This document shows, piece by piece, positions 56,164 through 64,000 of a DNA stretch of 64,000 nt. Within the stretch, counting starts at the first letter, position 1, and each line of letters begins with the position of its first letter. The notes under the pieces were generated by a model. That model was not told where the DNA came from. It saw only the letters and a program-made list of their open reading frames with translations, and did not search any database. The DNA is from Idiomarina baltica OS145. Lineage in GTDB: Bacteria > Pseudomonadota > Gammaproteobacteria > Enterobacterales > Alteromonadaceae. The stretch is from the NCBI RefSeq assembly GCF_000152885.1, contig NZ_CH672403.1, positions 303,067 to 367,066 of the forward strand, in the 5' to 3' direction. Position numbers and translations under genes: made by a program.

Positions 56164-56676
56164 CTAGTTAGCGACTGTCCTGCGTTTTCTGAGCGGCCAT
56201 AATAACAAGCTCAACAACAGATCGGCTAGCAAACTAATAAATAAGCCGACTACGACAGCCATAACGAGAGCCTCAGGTGTCAGGCGTACCGCATAGTCAT
56301 AACGCGCCCAAGCTTCTCTACGAATATCAGTAATCGGAGACAAAAATGTCGTTTGGTAACGTTGCCAATAGCCCTGTTGGTATTGGTTCCAAGCGGACTG
56401 AAGCATCTGGTAGCGCTGATAAATGGTCTCGATGCTATCTCCGCCATCAATAAATACCGGATCATCTGAAGCGCGGTAATAGTCAATAAGACGCTCAATA
56501 GAGCCATCAAAATAGCGGTCGGCTTCCTGTTGAAACTCCGCTACGCTCGCTTTCGCCTCGTTAAGATGTGCGTAGACGGCATCACCGTATTGGTCGACAA
56601 ATTGCGGTATTTGAACACCTATCATAGCCGCCACAAAAAAACATATTAAGCGTCCATACGCTGCTAATCTTTTCAT
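56164..56676 (-). CDS. DUF2937 membrane protein
   Basis: A 170-residue inner-membrane protein of the DUF2937 family, function unknown. It has an N-terminal helix (about 6-24; LICFFVAAMIGVQIPQFVDQYG), a long helical periplasmic or cytoplasmic middle with many charged and aromatic residues, and a C-terminal helix (about 140-165) ending in RKRR. I choose ATG 56676, whose ATGA overlaps the upstream stop; a second ATG at 56694 has no ribosome site. Confidence 0.75.
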   Translation of the reverse strand: MKRLAAYGRLICFFVAAMIGVQIPQFVDQYGDAVYAHLNEAKASVAEFQQEADRYFDGSIERLIDYYRASDDPVFIDGGDSIETIYQRYQMLQSAWNQYQQGYWQRYQTTFLSPITDIRREAWARYDYAVRLTPEALVMAVVVGLFISLLADLLLSLLLWPLRKRRTVAN

Positions 56677-57278
56677 TTTTGAGAGCCTCGCCATCGCGCG
56701 ATCTGCGCTTTCAACTCGGGTAACACCTCATCTTCGAACCATGGATTTTTAGCAAGCCAGCGGTTATTGCGAGGGCTCGGATGGGGTAATGGCAGTATGC
56801 CCTGTTCTAACCACGCCTGCCAATTCTTTACGCGCTCTGTGAGTGTTCGCTGGAGCTTGATACCGGTAAGTTGCTGAGCATGCCATTGCTGAGCATATTG
56901 TCCGATTGCGAGCGTGAGTTGTAAGTGGGGTAGTTGTTCAAGTAATTGCTCGCGCCAAGCGTCGGCGCATTCAGGTCGTGGGGGCGCATCTCCAGAGCTC
57001 GTAGTACCCGGGTAGCAAAAGCCCATCGGTAGGATGGCAAACTGCCGTGCGTCGTAAAAATCTGACTTATCGACACCAAGCCACGCTCTCAAGCGCTCAC
57101 CGCTCGGATCATCAAACGGTTTGCCCGAACGATGTACGCGAATACCTGGCGCTTGGCCCGCTATGAGTATCCTGGCGTGCGGATGAAATTGAATAACAGG
57201 GCGAGCCCCTAAAGGTAATTTGGGCTCACATAGAGAGCAATTACGTACATGTTGTACAGTGGTTTGCCACGCGCTCAT
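56673..57278 (-). CDS. Uracil-DNA glycosylase superfamily protein
   Basis: A 201-residue protein of the UDG fold. Motif A-like IAGQAPGIRVHRSGKPFDDPSGERLRAWLG and motif B-like LPLPHPSPRNNRWLAKNPW (the HPSPRN loop) are visible; Cys14 and Cys17 in NCSLCEPKLPLG precede the fold. It is the short 'uracil-DNA glycosylase family' group found next to DUF2937 in marine gammaproteobacteria. Whether it still removes uracil or hypoxanthine is not known. It heads the UDG-DUF2937-yjjG unit; coupling of a base-excision-like enzyme with the nucleotide phosphatase YjjG fits a sanitation role (inference). Confidence 0.85.
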   Translation of the reverse strand: MSAWQTTVQHVRNCSLCEPKLPLGARPVIQFHPHARILIAGQAPGIRVHRSGKPFDDPSGERLRAWLGVDKSDFYDARQFAILPMGFCYPGTTSSGDAPPRPECADAWREQLLEQLPHLQLTLAIGQYAQQWHAQQLTGIKLQRTLTERVKNWQAWLEQGILPLPHPSPRNNRWLAKNPWFEDEVLPELKAQIARWRGSQK

Positions 57279-57342
57279 TACAAGCTCCTTAATATAAGAC
57301 GCTTAAATAGCGTGGCAAACTTACTCGCTCAATTCAATTGGT

Positions 57343-58125
57343 TTACTTTTCGATGAACGCTTGCTCGATAACGTAACTGCCTTGTTTACGCGAGGTCGCT
57401 TTACTAAAGCCGCGTTCGTTCAAGATAACCATTAAATCTTGTAGCATGGCATCATTGCCACATAACATGAAACGATCGTGCTCAGGGTCGATATCAGGTA
57501 AATTCAGCTTACGCGTAAGCGTGTTCGACTCGAGCAACTCGGTGATACGTTTCTGATGATCTTCATCACGGAAGGGCTCACGCGTCACTGTTGGGTAGTA
57601 GCGTAGCTTTTCCTTGACCCAATCACCGAAAAATTCATTGTTGGGCAAATCCTCGCCGATTTCTTTCTGATAGGCGAGTTCAGAAACATAACGCACACCA
57701 TGCACCAACACCACTTGTTCGTACTGCTCGTAGATATCGGGATCTTTAATCACACTCATAAACGGCGCTAGACCAGTCCCCGTCGAGAGCAAATACAAGC
57801 GCTTACCAGGTAGGAGGTGTCCTGGTACCAAGGTACCTGTTGGCCGTGTTGACATGATCACTTCATCGCCTACTTCGATATGTTGAAGACGCGAGGTCAG
57901 TGCGCCATCCGGTACTTTAATACTGAAAAACTCGAGCTCTTCTTCATAGTTTGCGCTTGCAATACTGTAAGCGCGCAGCAGAGGTTTATCGTCGACCTCT
58001 AAGCCAATCATCACGAATTGTCCGTTTTCGAATGTGAACGAACGTTGTCGTGTGGTTTTAAAACTAAAGAGGGTATCGTTCCAATGACGTACTTGAGTGA
58101 CTTTTTCTGCAATGGTACTGCGCAT
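57343..58125 (-). CDS. fpr: Ferredoxin/flavodoxin-NADP+ reductase Fpr
   Basis: Fpr passes electrons from NADPH to ferredoxin or flavodoxin. The 260-residue flavoprotein carries the FAD motif RAYSIASANYEEE, the NADP motif GTGLAPFMSVIKD and the CGNDAMLQDLMVILNERGF segment, all E. coli-like. AGGAG precedes the ATG. Fur-box-like sites upstream suggest control by iron rather than, or in addition to, oxidative stress. It precedes the UDG unit by 64 bases. Confidence 0.95.
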   Translation of the reverse strand: MRSTIAEKVTQVRHWNDTLFSFKTTRQRSFTFENGQFVMIGLEVDDKPLLRAYSIASANYEEELEFFSIKVPDGALTSRLQHIEVGDEVIMSTRPTGTLVPGHLLPGKRLYLLSTGTGLAPFMSVIKDPDIYEQYEQVVLVHGVRYVSELAYQKEIGEDLPNNEFFGDWVKEKLRYYPTVTREPFRDEDHQKRITELLESNTLTRKLNLPDIDPEHDRFMLCGNDAMLQDLMVILNERGFSKATSRKQGSYVIEQAFIEK

Positions 58126-58140
58126 AGCGACTCCTAGATC

Positions 58141-58161
58141 ACTGTTTAAATCTCGAACAGT
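58141..58161. repeat. Inverted repeat before fpr
   Basis: ACTGTT, nine bases, AACAGT lies 16 bases upstream of the fpr start. It could be an operator for a dimeric regulator. The spacing does not fit LexA. Confidence 0.35.
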
Positions 58162-58179
58162 TTAACATACGAAAATCTA

Positions 58180-58227
58180 AATGAGAATTTTTTTCATTTA
58201 GTATTGAAAATGAGAATAAATCGCATA
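58180..58227. promoter_or_regulatory. Two Fur-box-like sites upstream of fpr
   Basis: AATGAGAATTTTTTTCATT (58180-58198) matches 15 of 18 defined bases of the Fur box AATGATAATNATTATCATT. A weaker one, AATGAGAATAAATCGCATA, lies at 58209-58227. A TATGTT (58169-58164, minus) may be the fpr -10, so the first box would overlap the -35 region. Confidence 0.6.
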
Positions 58228-58258
58228 TAATTAAATTGCACTTCACGTTAGTTAGCTG

Positions 58259-58317
58259 TGTGAGCAGTTGTCGTACGGTGATTCGAATTACAGGCGCGAA
58301 GCACCGTACGGCTCACA
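58259..58317. repeat. Long imperfect hairpin after the giant gene
   Basis: TGTGAGC (58259-58265) pairs with GCTCACA (58311-58317) and, after a six-base bulge, CGTACGGTG (58272-58280) pairs with CACCGTACG (58302-58310) across a 21-base loop. It starts four bases after the stop of the gene at 58321-63243 and has no T run. It may protect the 3' end or be a remnant element. Confidence 0.6.
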
Positions 58318-58320
58318 TTT

Positions 58321-61300
58321 TTAGAGTGCGCCATGGCACACTCTGTTCTTACCTAAAGACTTGGCACGGTAGAGTGCTCTATCAGCACGATTCAGAATCG
58401 ATTCAAATTCATCGTCTTGCGTCTCGAATAATGAAATCCCAATACTCACTGTATAATCCACTTCCTCGCCGCTGTGCACAATAGAGTCGAGCTCTATCGC
58501 TTGTCTTAATCGTTCTGCAATTGCCAACACCTGTGGCATATCTGCATCGCGGATTAACAAAGCGAATTCTTCGCCACCAATGCGGGCTGCAATATCGTTC
58601 ATGCGTACAGCGTGATTAAACTGTTTTGCTAACGCCTTTAGCACCTCGTCCCCCGCACTATGGCCGTAGCGGTCATTGATGACCTTAAAAGAATCGATAT
58701 CCATCATAACGACAGCGGCTTGATGACCCTTTCGTTTGAATAAATCATGGCTTTGCTGCAGTTCACTCATAAAAAAGCGACGGTTGGGTAATTGCGTTAA
58801 CGCGTCGGTATTAGCAAGATGCTGTAACTGTTTTGTTACTTTGTCATGGGAAGCCATCTCAGCATCCGCGAATCGCATGCGCATTTCTGCTTCCGCTCTT
58901 GCCTCGCCCTCTCGCGCCAGCGCACGCATCAGATCTAAATTACGGATGGAAATTGCCGCCTGTGCAGCAATAAATTCCACAATGGGCATCTGCCTGTCGT
59001 TAAAAGCATATCGGTTGCGGCTATGCTCCAAATACAACACACCGACCAAGTCACCCAAATACACCAACGGTACAGTCACTGCCGAACCGGAAAATTCACC
59101 TAATTGGTTACGCTTAATATCTTCGGCACGGTTGTGCCAACTTCGGTTGGTCAGCGTATTTTCATTAATGTGTTGCAGCTTTTTTACTCTGGCGACATGG
59201 CGAATCATTTCCGTCGGTAAATTATTTACGTGCTCCAACCTAACGCTTGGCTCAAAATATTTTTCCAAGTGATGTTCTACGTCCATTACTAGCTTTAGCT
59301 CGTCATCTTCACACTGCAAAAGTGCCAATCGCTGGGCGCCTGTTTGTCGAACCAGTATACGAGAGACTTCAGAAACAAGTTGCTCATGCTCAGTAAACGC
59401 GGACAGCGCTTGCGCAATTTCAATCACAACATCCATACTCATCGCGTACCCCGTCGAACGGGTCTTACGTTCGCTGTCATGTATCAATTCGATCGCATCC
59501 CAACGCTCCATCGCATGATGCCGTTGGGAGGAATACTCCGATGCAAATCCAGGGTGCCCTTTACTTTGCCAGTAATGCTGCGCGCGCGTGGCTATCATAG
59601 CTGCTGTGTGCCACTGCCCTTGCTTCTGCGCTTGGCGCAAGGCAGCGTCATAATCTTCCAATGTTTGCGGCATATCACCTTGTCGACGTGCTTGCTCAGC
59701 ACGCATTAACGTCAACCAATGGCTAAAGTTATCAGGCTGCCATTCTGCCCAGGTTTGATAACGCGTGATTGCTACGTTTAATGAATCTGTATCTAACTGT
59801 TCAAGCTGGCTTAATGCCAGCGCACGAAGGCCAGGCCAGTGCGCCATCGGCAGTAAGCCTTGTACCGATATATGTTCAATGTAGCGCTCGCACCGTTCGA
59901 GCGACTTTTGCACAATAATTCTATCGTTACCGACTAACCCTTCAATCAAACGCATGCAACTGAGGATAGCGAGCACTTGGTGATTATGGTTAGCTTCGGC
60001 TTGAGCTACATGTTGCTCAAAGCTACCTCGAAAGTGACCTATGCCACTCAACCGGTACATGACCCCTAGGGCCCCTGTCATTAAATCAATGCCCCAAGTA
60101 TTACCGCGCTGCATGGCGTACTCTAGGTAGTGCTCTACACGCGGAACAAGCTCGGAAAGCGATTCACCGGAAAAAAACCGACAGTAAGTATCATGACCAA
60201 AGCCATATACTGCATACTGTAAATTTCCCGATTGTTGACCACATCGGTATGCCGCCATGTAATCATCGCTCGCGAGACGTTGGGCTCTAAACCAATGATT
60301 TAAGGAACTCCCCATCATCAGAAAACCCATACTTTGCGCACTCGTATCGCCACGTTTTCGAGTTAACCGTTCGGTAGCATCGTAAAGTAATTTAATTTGT
60401 TGGCTATCAGCCAACTGGTGATTAACCATCAGCCCACCGATCGCTGGTAGCGTATAACCGGTAGCACCGTTCGCACCATAAGCGCTGATTAACTTGAACT
60501 GCGCGATGACCACACTCGACCATAGACGTGGAAATGCTCGATAACATGGCGGTCCCATGGCTATCAATAAGGCGAGAATGGCCTGTTGTGTTTTATCGGT
60601 GAGCACTGGCAAATGCGCTAAGTCATTAAAAGAGAGGCTGTCTAAAGAATCCGATACGTTGCAACGCAACGCTGCCGTGCTGAGTTGTGCTTCCTCAGGC
60701 AGGCTCACATCGAACAATGCAAGCCCTTCACGCGCTACATTGACCGCTTTCTGATAATCAGCATTTAAGGTGGCTTGCTGCACCCACTGGGTATATAAGC
60801 TGGCCTTATCAAGTAACGAATCAGTATTGCCTATCGCTTGGCGTACAAAATACTCGGCGCGCTCAAAATTTGAGTTGAGGTACTCAAGTTCACCACGCTC
60901 AGAATACACTTGGTAAGCAAGTTCTGGATCTACTGACCATAAATCATCAAGGCATGGATTTTCATGCATTCCCTGATGCACGATCGTTAAAGCCTCGGCA
61001 AAGGCGCCTGCCGAAGCCGCTTTCTTAGCAGCATTGATGACTAGCCCAAGAAATTCTCTTTGTTCGACTCGGGTGTCAATAAACTGCTTACCACGGTACA
61101 GGTGGTTAACGATTCGGATTGAGTAAACTTCTGGATGAGCCGTGGCTTGCTGCAATAAATGTGTACCCAACTGATAATGCACTTTGGCACGACTGCTCGT
61201 ATCAAGTGTGCGATGGGCGACATCCTGCACTCGATCATGAATGAAATGAAATCTCATGTTCGATTCATCCAATATCGGCGACTTAATATTAGCCTCTACG

Positions 61301-63243
61301 ACAACAAACTCATCGTTAATTGCGGGTAACAGCTGCTCCAAAATCGTTTCAGGTGTCTTTCCCGTCAGTCTAACTAAAGACGCCATATCAAAGCGCACAC
61401 CAATGCACGCGGCTTGAGCGAGTAGGTACTGCACGTCAGTTTGCAAAAGTTGAAACCGCAACTGTATGACTGAGAAAATATCGTCAACTTGGTCCAACTC
61501 ATCAATTGCATCCATTCGCCACCGCCAGCCGGTCTCCAGTTGATACTGAAGTAATCCTCTCTGACTGAGAGTTTTTAATAGTTGCCAAACCATAAACGGG
61601 TTGCCATGGCTATGTTTATGCAACCAATCAGCTAACTGTTTAAATTGACGCGTTTCGTGTTGAACCTTTTCGGCGAGTAACAAAGAAATATCGTCGACAG
61701 ATAACTCGTCAAGTTGAATATGCTTAAGCGGAATCACATTAGCACGTTCAATTTCCTGAATCGCGATACTGAGCGGATGTCCACTATTCACCTCATCTTC
61801 TCGCACTGAACCAATCAACAAAACAGGCGCTCGACTCGGTTGAGTCAGTATCCATTCCAACAGCTCCACGGACGCTTGATCCGCCCATTGCAAATCATCT
61901 AGAAAGATCACCAAAGGACGTTCAGCATACTCAAACACGGAAAGCAATCGGCGAACGGTTTCATTAAGTCGTTGTTTTGCCTCCGACGAGGGCAAATTAG
62001 TTTGTTGCGTTGCTATTGTCGAGTCGGAAAATCCAAGGCTGCTTTTAATATCAGGTACCCAACTCAAAAAGGCAGCCAGGTAGTCAGACATTGCTTCAGC
62101 GAGCCAAGACCGCCATTGAGTAAGCTGCTCACTCGACATCTGCCTAAAATAGCCCGCCAGCGACTCAATTGCTAACAGCCAACCAATGTATGGAACACCG
62201 CTAGTCGAGTGCTCATACTTACCCGAGATAAAAAAAGCATTGTCAGCGGTCATTTGTGGATACAAATTACGCACCAACGATGTTTTTCCTAAACCTGAGC
62301 GACCATTAATGAATACGCCTTGCGTTCCACCCTCGCGACTCATGCTGTATTTTTTTTCAAGCTGTCGAAGTTGGTTATCGCGTCCATAGAGCGAACCGAC
62401 CCGCTCTATCTCGCTCGTGAATCCCAATCGCGAAATGATGCTGATATCATCCATACGCTGTCCTAATACCACTTGGCGTACCGTCACAAGATCGTTCAGT
62501 AATGCATCTACGTCACGGTAGCGTTGATACGGCTGCTTAGCCAACAATCGCGCGACGACCTCTGCCAGAACCTCAGGTAACTGAGGATTAATGTGATTCA
62601 AACGTTTGGGTGTTACTACTAGATGCTGGTGGACGATTCGCGCACTTGAGTCAGCGGTAAATGGATAGTCTCCAGCAAACCAATAATATAAAATCACTCC
62701 AAGACTATAAAGATCACAGCGAGCGTCACCTATCGCTTGTGAACGACCGGTTAACTCCGGTGCGACGCACCTCAAAGAGGATACGTTCTGTGGAAGAGGG
62801 AGCCAGGGTGTGTGAATAAATCGAATCTGCGTGACGGTCGCTAAATCAATCACTATGGCATGTTGGTCGGTTACGTAGAAAATCGAGGGGTTCAAAGCAC
62901 GATGAATTAAACCCGTCTGATGAATGTGCTTTACCGCACCCACTATACGCTCTGCAACACCGATCGCTTCAAGTAAGTTATCCCAACGTAGTTCGTCGAG
63001 CCAGCCTCCTTGAGGCAAAACAAGCCCATGCTGATCGCCGTTATCGAGGAAGTAGTTAGGATTAACAACCTGATGCCAACGGTTATCGTTTTTTAATCGC
63101 TCGCCTGCTAAAGACTCAGCCCCTGCCTCAACACGCTTTAACCAAACTGAGCGCTGATTGTCCCGTTCAATACAATCAAATAAAACGCGGTCATCGAGCT
63201 TTCGTGTTGAATATGGCATTCGCGACAGAGATCCTTTTGTCAT
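58321..63243 (-). CDS. Giant pseudokinase/STAND ATPase/GAF/GGDEF protein
   Basis: A 1640-residue cytoplasmic signalling protein. Domain order: a protein-kinase fold (about 20-255), a STAND-type ATPase (about 285-610; Walker A GRSGLGKT 314-321, Walker B VIFLDD 445-450, then LQWAD), a long helical repeat region (about 640-1270), a GAF domain (about 1300-1460), a coiled linker (AREGEARAEAEMRMRFADAEM) and a C-terminal diguanylate cyclase. The kinase catalytic loop is HRALNPS (HRD Asp changed to Ala116, Lys to Asn), while the DFG Asp persists in VIDLA (Asp133) and APE, DLYSLG remain, so it is likely a pseudokinase. The GGDEF domain is intact, GGEEF (1556-1560), with an inhibitory RxxD site RMND (1547-1550). 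It should make c-di-GMP in response to a small molecule or ATP-dependent assembly. The start could also be ATG 63219. Confidence 0.9.
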   Translation of the reverse strand: MTKGSLSRMPYSTRKLDDRVLFDCIERDNQRSVWLKRVEAGAESLAGERLKNDNRWHQVVNPNYFLDNGDQHGLVLPQGGWLDELRWDNLLEAIGVAERIVGAVKHIHQTGLIHRALNPSIFYVTDQHAIVIDLATVTQIRFIHTPWLPLPQNVSSLRCVAPELTGRSQAIGDARCDLYSLGVILYYWFAGDYPFTADSSARIVHQHLVVTPKRLNHINPQLPEVLAEVVARLLAKQPYQRYRDVDALLNDLVTVRQVVLGQRMDDISIISRLGFTSEIERVGSLYGRDNQLRQLEKKYSMSREGGTQGVFINGRSGLGKTSLVRNLYPQMTADNAFFISGKYEHSTSGVPYIGWLLAIESLAGYFRQMSSEQLTQWRSWLAEAMSDYLAAFLSWVPDIKSSLGFSDSTIATQQTNLPSSEAKQRLNETVRRLLSVFEYAERPLVIFLDDLQWADQASVELLEWILTQPSRAPVLLIGSVREDEVNSGHPLSIAIQEIERANVIPLKHIQLDELSVDDISLLLAEKVQHETRQFKQLADWLHKHSHGNPFMVWQLLKTLSQRGLLQYQLETGWRWRMDAIDELDQVDDIFSVIQLRFQLLQTDVQYLLAQAACIGVRFDMASLVRLTGKTPETILEQLLPAINDEFVVVEANIKSPILDESNMRFHFIHDRVQDVAHRTLDTSSRAKVHYQLGTHLLQQATAHPEVYSIRIVNHLYRGKQFIDTRVEQREFLGLVINAAKKAASAGAFAEALTIVHQGMHENPCLDDLWSVDPELAYQVYSERGELEYLNSNFERAEYFVRQAIGNTDSLLDKASLYTQWVQQATLNADYQKAVNVAREGLALFDVSLPEEAQLSTAALRCNVSDSLDSLSFNDLAHLPVLTDKTQQAILALLIAMGPPCYRAFPRLWSSVVIAQFKLISAYGANGATGYTLPAIGGLMVNHQLADSQQIKLLYDATERLTRKRGDTSAQSMGFLMMGSSLNHWFRAQRLASDDYMAAYRCGQQSGNLQYAVYGFGHDTYCRFFSGESLSELVPRVEHYLEYAMQRGNTWGIDLMTGALGVMYRLSGIGHFRGSFEQHVAQAEANHNHQVLAILSCMRLIEGLVGNDRIIVQKSLERCERYIEHISVQGLLPMAHWPGLRALALSQLEQLDTDSLNVAITRYQTWAEWQPDNFSHWLTLMRAEQARRQGDMPQTLEDYDAALRQAQKQGQWHTAAMIATRAQHYWQSKGHPGFASEYSSQRHHAMERWDAIELIHDSERKTRSTGYAMSMDVVIEIAQALSAFTEHEQLVSEVSRILVRQTGAQRLALLQCEDDELKLVMDVEHHLEKYFEPSVRLEHVNNLPTEMIRHVARVKKLQHINENTLTNRSWHNRAEDIKRNQLGEFSGSAVTVPLVYLGDLVGVLYLEHSRNRYAFNDRQMPIVEFIAAQAAISIRNLDLMRALAREGEARAEAEMRMRFADAEMASHDKVTKQLQHLANTDALTQLPNRRFFMSELQQSHDLFKRKGHQAAVVMMDIDSFKVINDRYGHSAGDEVLKALAKQFNHAVRMNDIAARIGGEEFALLIRDADMPQVLAIAERLRQAIELDSIVHSGEEVDYTVSIGISLFETQDDEFESILNRADRALYRAKSLGKNRVCHGAL

Positions 63244-63312
63244 GGTTCTCTAAATATAGTTAAAGATAGGCGTCTTTACATTACGATCTTTACATTTACG
63301 CTCGAAACGCTG

Positions 63313-64000
63313 TCAGCGATTAATTCGTTTTGAAACCGCGTTTAAGAATACCGACTTTTTACTCACAACTAAGGTCAGTTTTTTCTTCGCTCGAGTGACC
63401 CCTGTATAAAGGAGTTCTTTAGTTAGTACAGGTGAGTCATGCTGAGGTGTTACTAATACGGTATGCGCAAATTCTGACCCTTGAGACTTATGCACTGTCA
63501 TCACATAAACGGTTTCAACATGATTTAGGCGACTCGGTAATACCCATTTTACTTTTCCGTGACTGTCAAAAAACGCCACTCTCAAGCGACCGGTCTCGGG
63601 CATCCGAAACGTGACACCGATATCTCCATTGTTCAACCTCAGCCCGTAATCATTTTTAGTGACCATAACCGGACGACCTTCATACCACCGGTCGGCTTCA
63701 ACGCCCAAAACATCGGCAACATATCGATTCAGTGCATGAGCGCCCCAGGGTCCATTGCGTAAACCTGTTAATAGCTGAAATGTTGCGTATGCATCCAGCA
63801 CTGCCGCTGTATCGCGTTGTTCAGCGGGGGCTTCGCGCCATTGTTCGAGCGCTCTTAAGTAGTGCGAAAAACCCTGTTTTATCAACAGGTCAAAACTATC
63901 CTGACGGTCGTGTTCCAACATCAACCACGTGACAATATTCGAGTCATACTCCGACACTGGCGCGCTAAAGAAGTGCTCGATCGCCCGCGTATTCTGGTCG
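63313..64000 (-). CDS. recD: Exodeoxyribonuclease V alpha subunit RecD, 5' part outside window
   Basis: The frame is open to the right edge, so only the C-terminal 229 or so residues are visible. YMTVHKSQGSEFAHTVLV with VYVM before it (motif V) and LYTGVTRAKKKLTLVVSK (motif VI) identify the SF1B helicase RecD of RecBCD. It is on the minus strand upstream of the giant gene with 69 bases between; recB is expected further right. Confidence 0.9.
   Translation of the reverse strand, partial: DQNTRAIEHFFSAPVSEYDSNIVTWLMLEHDRQDSFDLLIKQGFSHYLRALEQWREAPAEQRDTAAVLDAYATFQLLTGLRNGPWGAHALNRYVADVLGVEADRWYEGRPVMVTKNDYGLRLNNGDIGVTFRMPETGRLRVAFFDSHGKVKWVLPSRLNHVETVYVMTVHKSQGSEFAHTVLVTPQHDSPVLTKELLYTGVTRAKKKLTLVVSKKSVFLNAVSKRINR

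Noticed and set aside
58141-58161. LexA (SOS) box before fpr
   Set aside because: CTGT and ACAG are present, but 11 bases separate them instead of eight.
58259-58317. Group II intron domain V remnant
   Set aside because: GAGCCGTACGG on the minus strand recalls domain V, but there is no GNRA-type loop, no catalytic AGC pairing scheme and no reverse-transcriptase gene nearby.
1-64000. tRNA, rRNA, CRISPR array, insertion sequence or phage attachment site
   Set aside because: I saw no cloverleaf-like segments, no regular short repeats with spacers, no transposase or integrase coding sequence and no flanking direct repeats. Fast visual reading could miss a single small RNA.

Overview
The window is a gene-dense chromosomal segment of a gammaproteobacterium with no plasmid, phage, insertion-sequence, rRNA, tRNA or CRISPR content that I can see. 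Gene order repeatedly matches the enterobacterial chromosome: fieF near cpxA-cpxR; ntrC-ntrB-glnA-typA; yihY-dtd-yiiD; rraA, hslU-hslV, ftsN, argS, priA-rpmE, metJ-metL; and mrcA divergent from a pil/hof set followed by aroK-aroB-damX-dam. Moderate GC, very compact packing, amino-acid catabolism (hut) and a short NADP-malic enzyme suggest a marine Alteromonadales-type organism, possibly Idiomarinaceae; that placement is inference.

Layout. 1-5.2 kb: end of a solute-binding-like protein, trmL, fieF, a pldB-like lipase and cpxRA, with an exact CpxR box before cpxR. 5.2-11.5 kb: nitrogen control unit glnA-ntrB-ntrC with a consensus sigma-54 promoter, two tandem NtrC sites and a further NtrC box before ntrB, then typA. 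11.5-16 kb: small accessory genes (TrhA family, TetR regulator, MgtC family, FMN reductase, DUF2959 lipoprotein, Pmp3-like protein, SDR). 16-18.3 kb: yihY-dtd-yiiD. 18.3-25 kb: histidine utilisation (hutHUC divergent from hutI, hutG coupled to rraA). 25-34.3 kb: a membrane GGDEF/EAL protein, hslUV, ftsN, argS, priA, rpmE. 34.5-41.2 kb: malic enzyme, metJ, metL, PBP1A. 41.3-47.8 kb: reduced pilM-N-O/P-Q set, aroK, aroB, damX. 47.8-51.5 kb: dam and four genes joined by overlapping stop/start codons. 51.5-58.1 kb: an AT-rich membrane protein of unknown function, lipoprotein, NmrA-type reductase, pldA, DUF1415, methyltransferase, yjjG, DUF2937, a UDG-family protein, fpr. 58.3-64 kb: a 1640-residue pseudokinase/STAND ATPase/GAF/GGDEF protein and the C-terminal part of recD, which runs off the right edge.

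The genes connect through nitrogen and carbon flow: hut converts histidine to glutamate, the substrate of GlnA, which NtrBC controls; malic enzyme and MetJ/MetL feed NADPH and aspartate-family metabolism; CpxRA, PBP1A, FtsN, DamX and PldA serve the envelope. The most unusual observations are: an aroK whose ATP-binding P-loop is scrambled by three compensating single-base losses; the kinase-like/ATPase/diguanylate cyclase giant; a PilO-PilP fusion in a shortened pil operon; two back-to-back hut promoters whose -35 elements share one HutC-like operator; and five convergent gene pairs that end in the same four bases. Only one gap between genes exceeds 300 bases (about 9170-9571), and it holds the glnA control region.
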